Source: Planctomycetota bacterium
Lineage (GTDB): Bacteria > Planctomycetota > MHYJ01 > JACPRB01
NCBI GenBank assembly: GCA_023261405.1
Contig: JAHFOZ010000387.1
Span: 1 to 5,264, forward strand
Reading direction: 5' to 3'
Length of the DNA stretch: 5,264 nt
In this document: positions 4,272-5,264 of the stretch, piece after piece
Position numbering within the stretch: position 1 is the first letter of the stretch
How the letters are laid out: the number at the start of each line of letters is the position of its first letter
The notes under the pieces: generated by a model
Database searches by the model: none
The model's input: only the letters and a program-made list of their open reading frames with translations
What the model was told of the DNA's origin: nothing
Program-made: the position numbers and the translations under genes

Positions 4272-5264
4272 TCACTTGGGTTGGACTTGAAACCGGCTGA
4301 CGATGGACGGCGTCCGCGCCGCCACGCCGGCGGGATCCGCGGCGAGGTCGGCTTCGGAGTACCACGGGATCCCGTAGGTCGTGACCGTGAGGGCCAGGGT
4401 CGTGGCGTCGATCTCGAACTCGGACCACCCGTAGGCGTGGGCCGCCACGTAACTGCCCTCGAGCAGCGTGGCGTTCAGCGAAGACCCCTCAAGCCCCACG
4501 GGGTCGTAACCCAGCGGGACGAGCTGGCCGTCCAGGATGGCCCGGACGAAGAGGTCCTGGTCCGCGGGCGCCATCGCCTGGTAGGCGGCGTACTCGGCCG
4601 GGCTGACCATTCCCAGCGCCGCCCCGAGCCCCGCCACCTCGGGCCCCAGCGGCGCGCTGTACGCCGCGGCGGGGGTGGCGATCTCGAACGACTCCACCGA
4701 GACCTGCGGGTCTGCCGGCGAAATCTGATAGCCCAGGTTGTTCACGACCATGCCGTGGATGTCGGCGGTGACGAAGACCGCGTTGCGGATGCCGTTGTCG
4801 GCGATGAACTTGAGGACCTCCGTCCGCTCGGCGGCGTAGCCCTCGAAGCGGTCCGAGGCGCCCACGACGCCCAGGTTCTGGATGGGCTCGGGGACGAACA
4901 CGAACTTCCAGCAGACCCCGTCCGCCTGCGCCTGGAGCAAATCCGCCTTGAGGTCCGCCACCTGCGCCGCCCCGAGCAACGTGCGGCCCGGCGTGAAGGA
5001 CGAGACGAGGTAGGACCCGACCTGGCCGGGGTCCGTGGGATCGGCGACGGCGGGGAGCCCCTCGTCGCGGAACGTGCGCGCGTCGAGCAGGAACGCCGCG
5101 GCGGTCTTGCCGAAGGTCCGGGACCGATAGAGCTTCGGCTTGCCCGCGGTGCGCGAGTCCCCCGTCGCACCGTAGGACTCGTCCGCCACCGCGTGGAACT
5201 CCCGGAAGGCCCGGACACCGTCGAGGAAGAGGGCCGTCTCGTGGATGTAGGCGCCCGGATAGGC
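4272..5264 (-). CDS. PhoD-like metallophosphatase, C-terminal 330 residues (5' end outside window)
   Basis: The frame is open from the window edge to the TGA at 4274-4272. The GTG at 5189 is not taken as the start, because the 25 residues before it (beginning A-Y-P-G-A-Y-I-H-E-T) continue the protein. Numbering from the window edge, family marks in order are: YRSRTFGKTAAAFLLDARTFRD at 46-67 (PhoD-type Y-R-x-x-x-F-G...LD-x-R-x-x-R; D61, R63, R66); GRTLLGAAQ at 93-101; WKFVFVPEPIQ at 119-129; DRFEGYAAER at 138-147; and NAVFVTADIHG at 161-171, where D168 and H170 match the metal-binding (T/G)D-x-H motif. The C-terminus is beta-rich. PhoD-like enzymes are exported, usually Tat-dependent, phosphomono- or diesterases using Ca/Fe-type metal centres. 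The N-terminal Fn3-like domain, signal peptide and first metal ligands are outside the window, so export and substrate cannot be judged. It leads into the lipoprotein gene. Confidence 0.88.
   Translation of the reverse strand, partial: AYPGAYIHETALFLDGVRAFREFHAVADESYGATGDSRTAGKPKLYRSRTFGKTAAAFLLDARTFRDEGLPAVADPTDPGQVGSYLVSSFTPGRTLLGAAQVADLKADLLQAQADGVCWKFVFVPEPIQNLGVVGASDRFEGYAAERTEVLKFIADNGIRNAVFVTADIHGMVVNNLGYQISPADPQVSVESFEIATPAAAYSAPLGPEVAGLGAALGMVSPAEYAAYQAMAPADQDLFVRAILDGQLVPLGYDPVGLEGSSLNATLLEGSYVAAHAYGWSEFEIDATTLALTVTTYGIPWYSEADLAADPAGVAARTPSIVSRFQVQPK

Noticed and set aside
3767..4300. + strand open frame of 177 codons opposite the lipoprotein gene
   Set aside because: Low-complexity charged translation with no motif, whereas the minus-strand frame has a lipobox and two matched FGRP halves.

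Overview
This is a high-GC bacterial window, probably from an environmental genome. It holds six protein-coding genes and no RNA gene, insertion sequence or CRISPR array that I can see. The lineage cannot be fixed from the sequence. A jelly-roll sugar-binding-like C-terminus, a PhoD-like phosphatase, a zinc-finger anti-sigma factor and a Gly/Gln-rich LTXXQ protein together fit a Planctomycetota-, Acidobacteriota- or Myxococcota-like bacterium. That is a loose guess.

Layout. Positions 1-243 (+) are the 3' end of a gene that starts outside the window. Everything after it is on the minus strand and converges on it across an 81-bp gap. Read in the direction of transcription (right to left), the minus strand carries: the 3' part of a PhoD-like phosphatase (4272-5264); a predicted lipoprotein with two BamE/SmpA-like halves (3620-4264), 7 nt behind it; a roughly 200-bp intergenic region with a candidate promoter and operator; then a tightly packed four-gene unit. 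That unit is an ECF sigma factor (2868-3419), a membrane-spanning zinc-finger anti-sigma factor (2419-2871), a MucB/RseB-like periplasmic regulator (1337-2419) and an exported LTXXQ/Spy-like helical protein (325-1335). Its genes overlap by 4 nt and 1 nt and then are separated by 1 nt, so they are almost certainly co-transcribed and probably translationally coupled.

How the genes fit together. The order sigma, anti-sigma, RseB-like matches the rpoE-rseA-rseB (algU-mucA-mucB) envelope-stress module of Proteobacteria. Here the anti-sigma factor has an Hx3Cx2C zinc motif and a single membrane helix with a short periplasmic tail. The fourth gene encodes a periplasmic protein of the CpxP/Spy/ZraP type, a family that elsewhere senses or buffers envelope damage. 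The simplest model is that the sigma factor is held at the membrane, the RseB-like protein guards the anti-sigma factor's periplasmic tail, and the LTXXQ protein is either a chaperone output or an extra sensor. The upstream phosphatase and lipoprotein pair looks like a separate, cell-envelope-directed operon.

The most notable points are the added three-module LTXXQ protein in the sigma operon, a perfect 7-3-7 palindrome beside a TATAAA box just upstream of the sigma gene, and the duplicated BamE-like lipoprotein coupled to a phosphatase.
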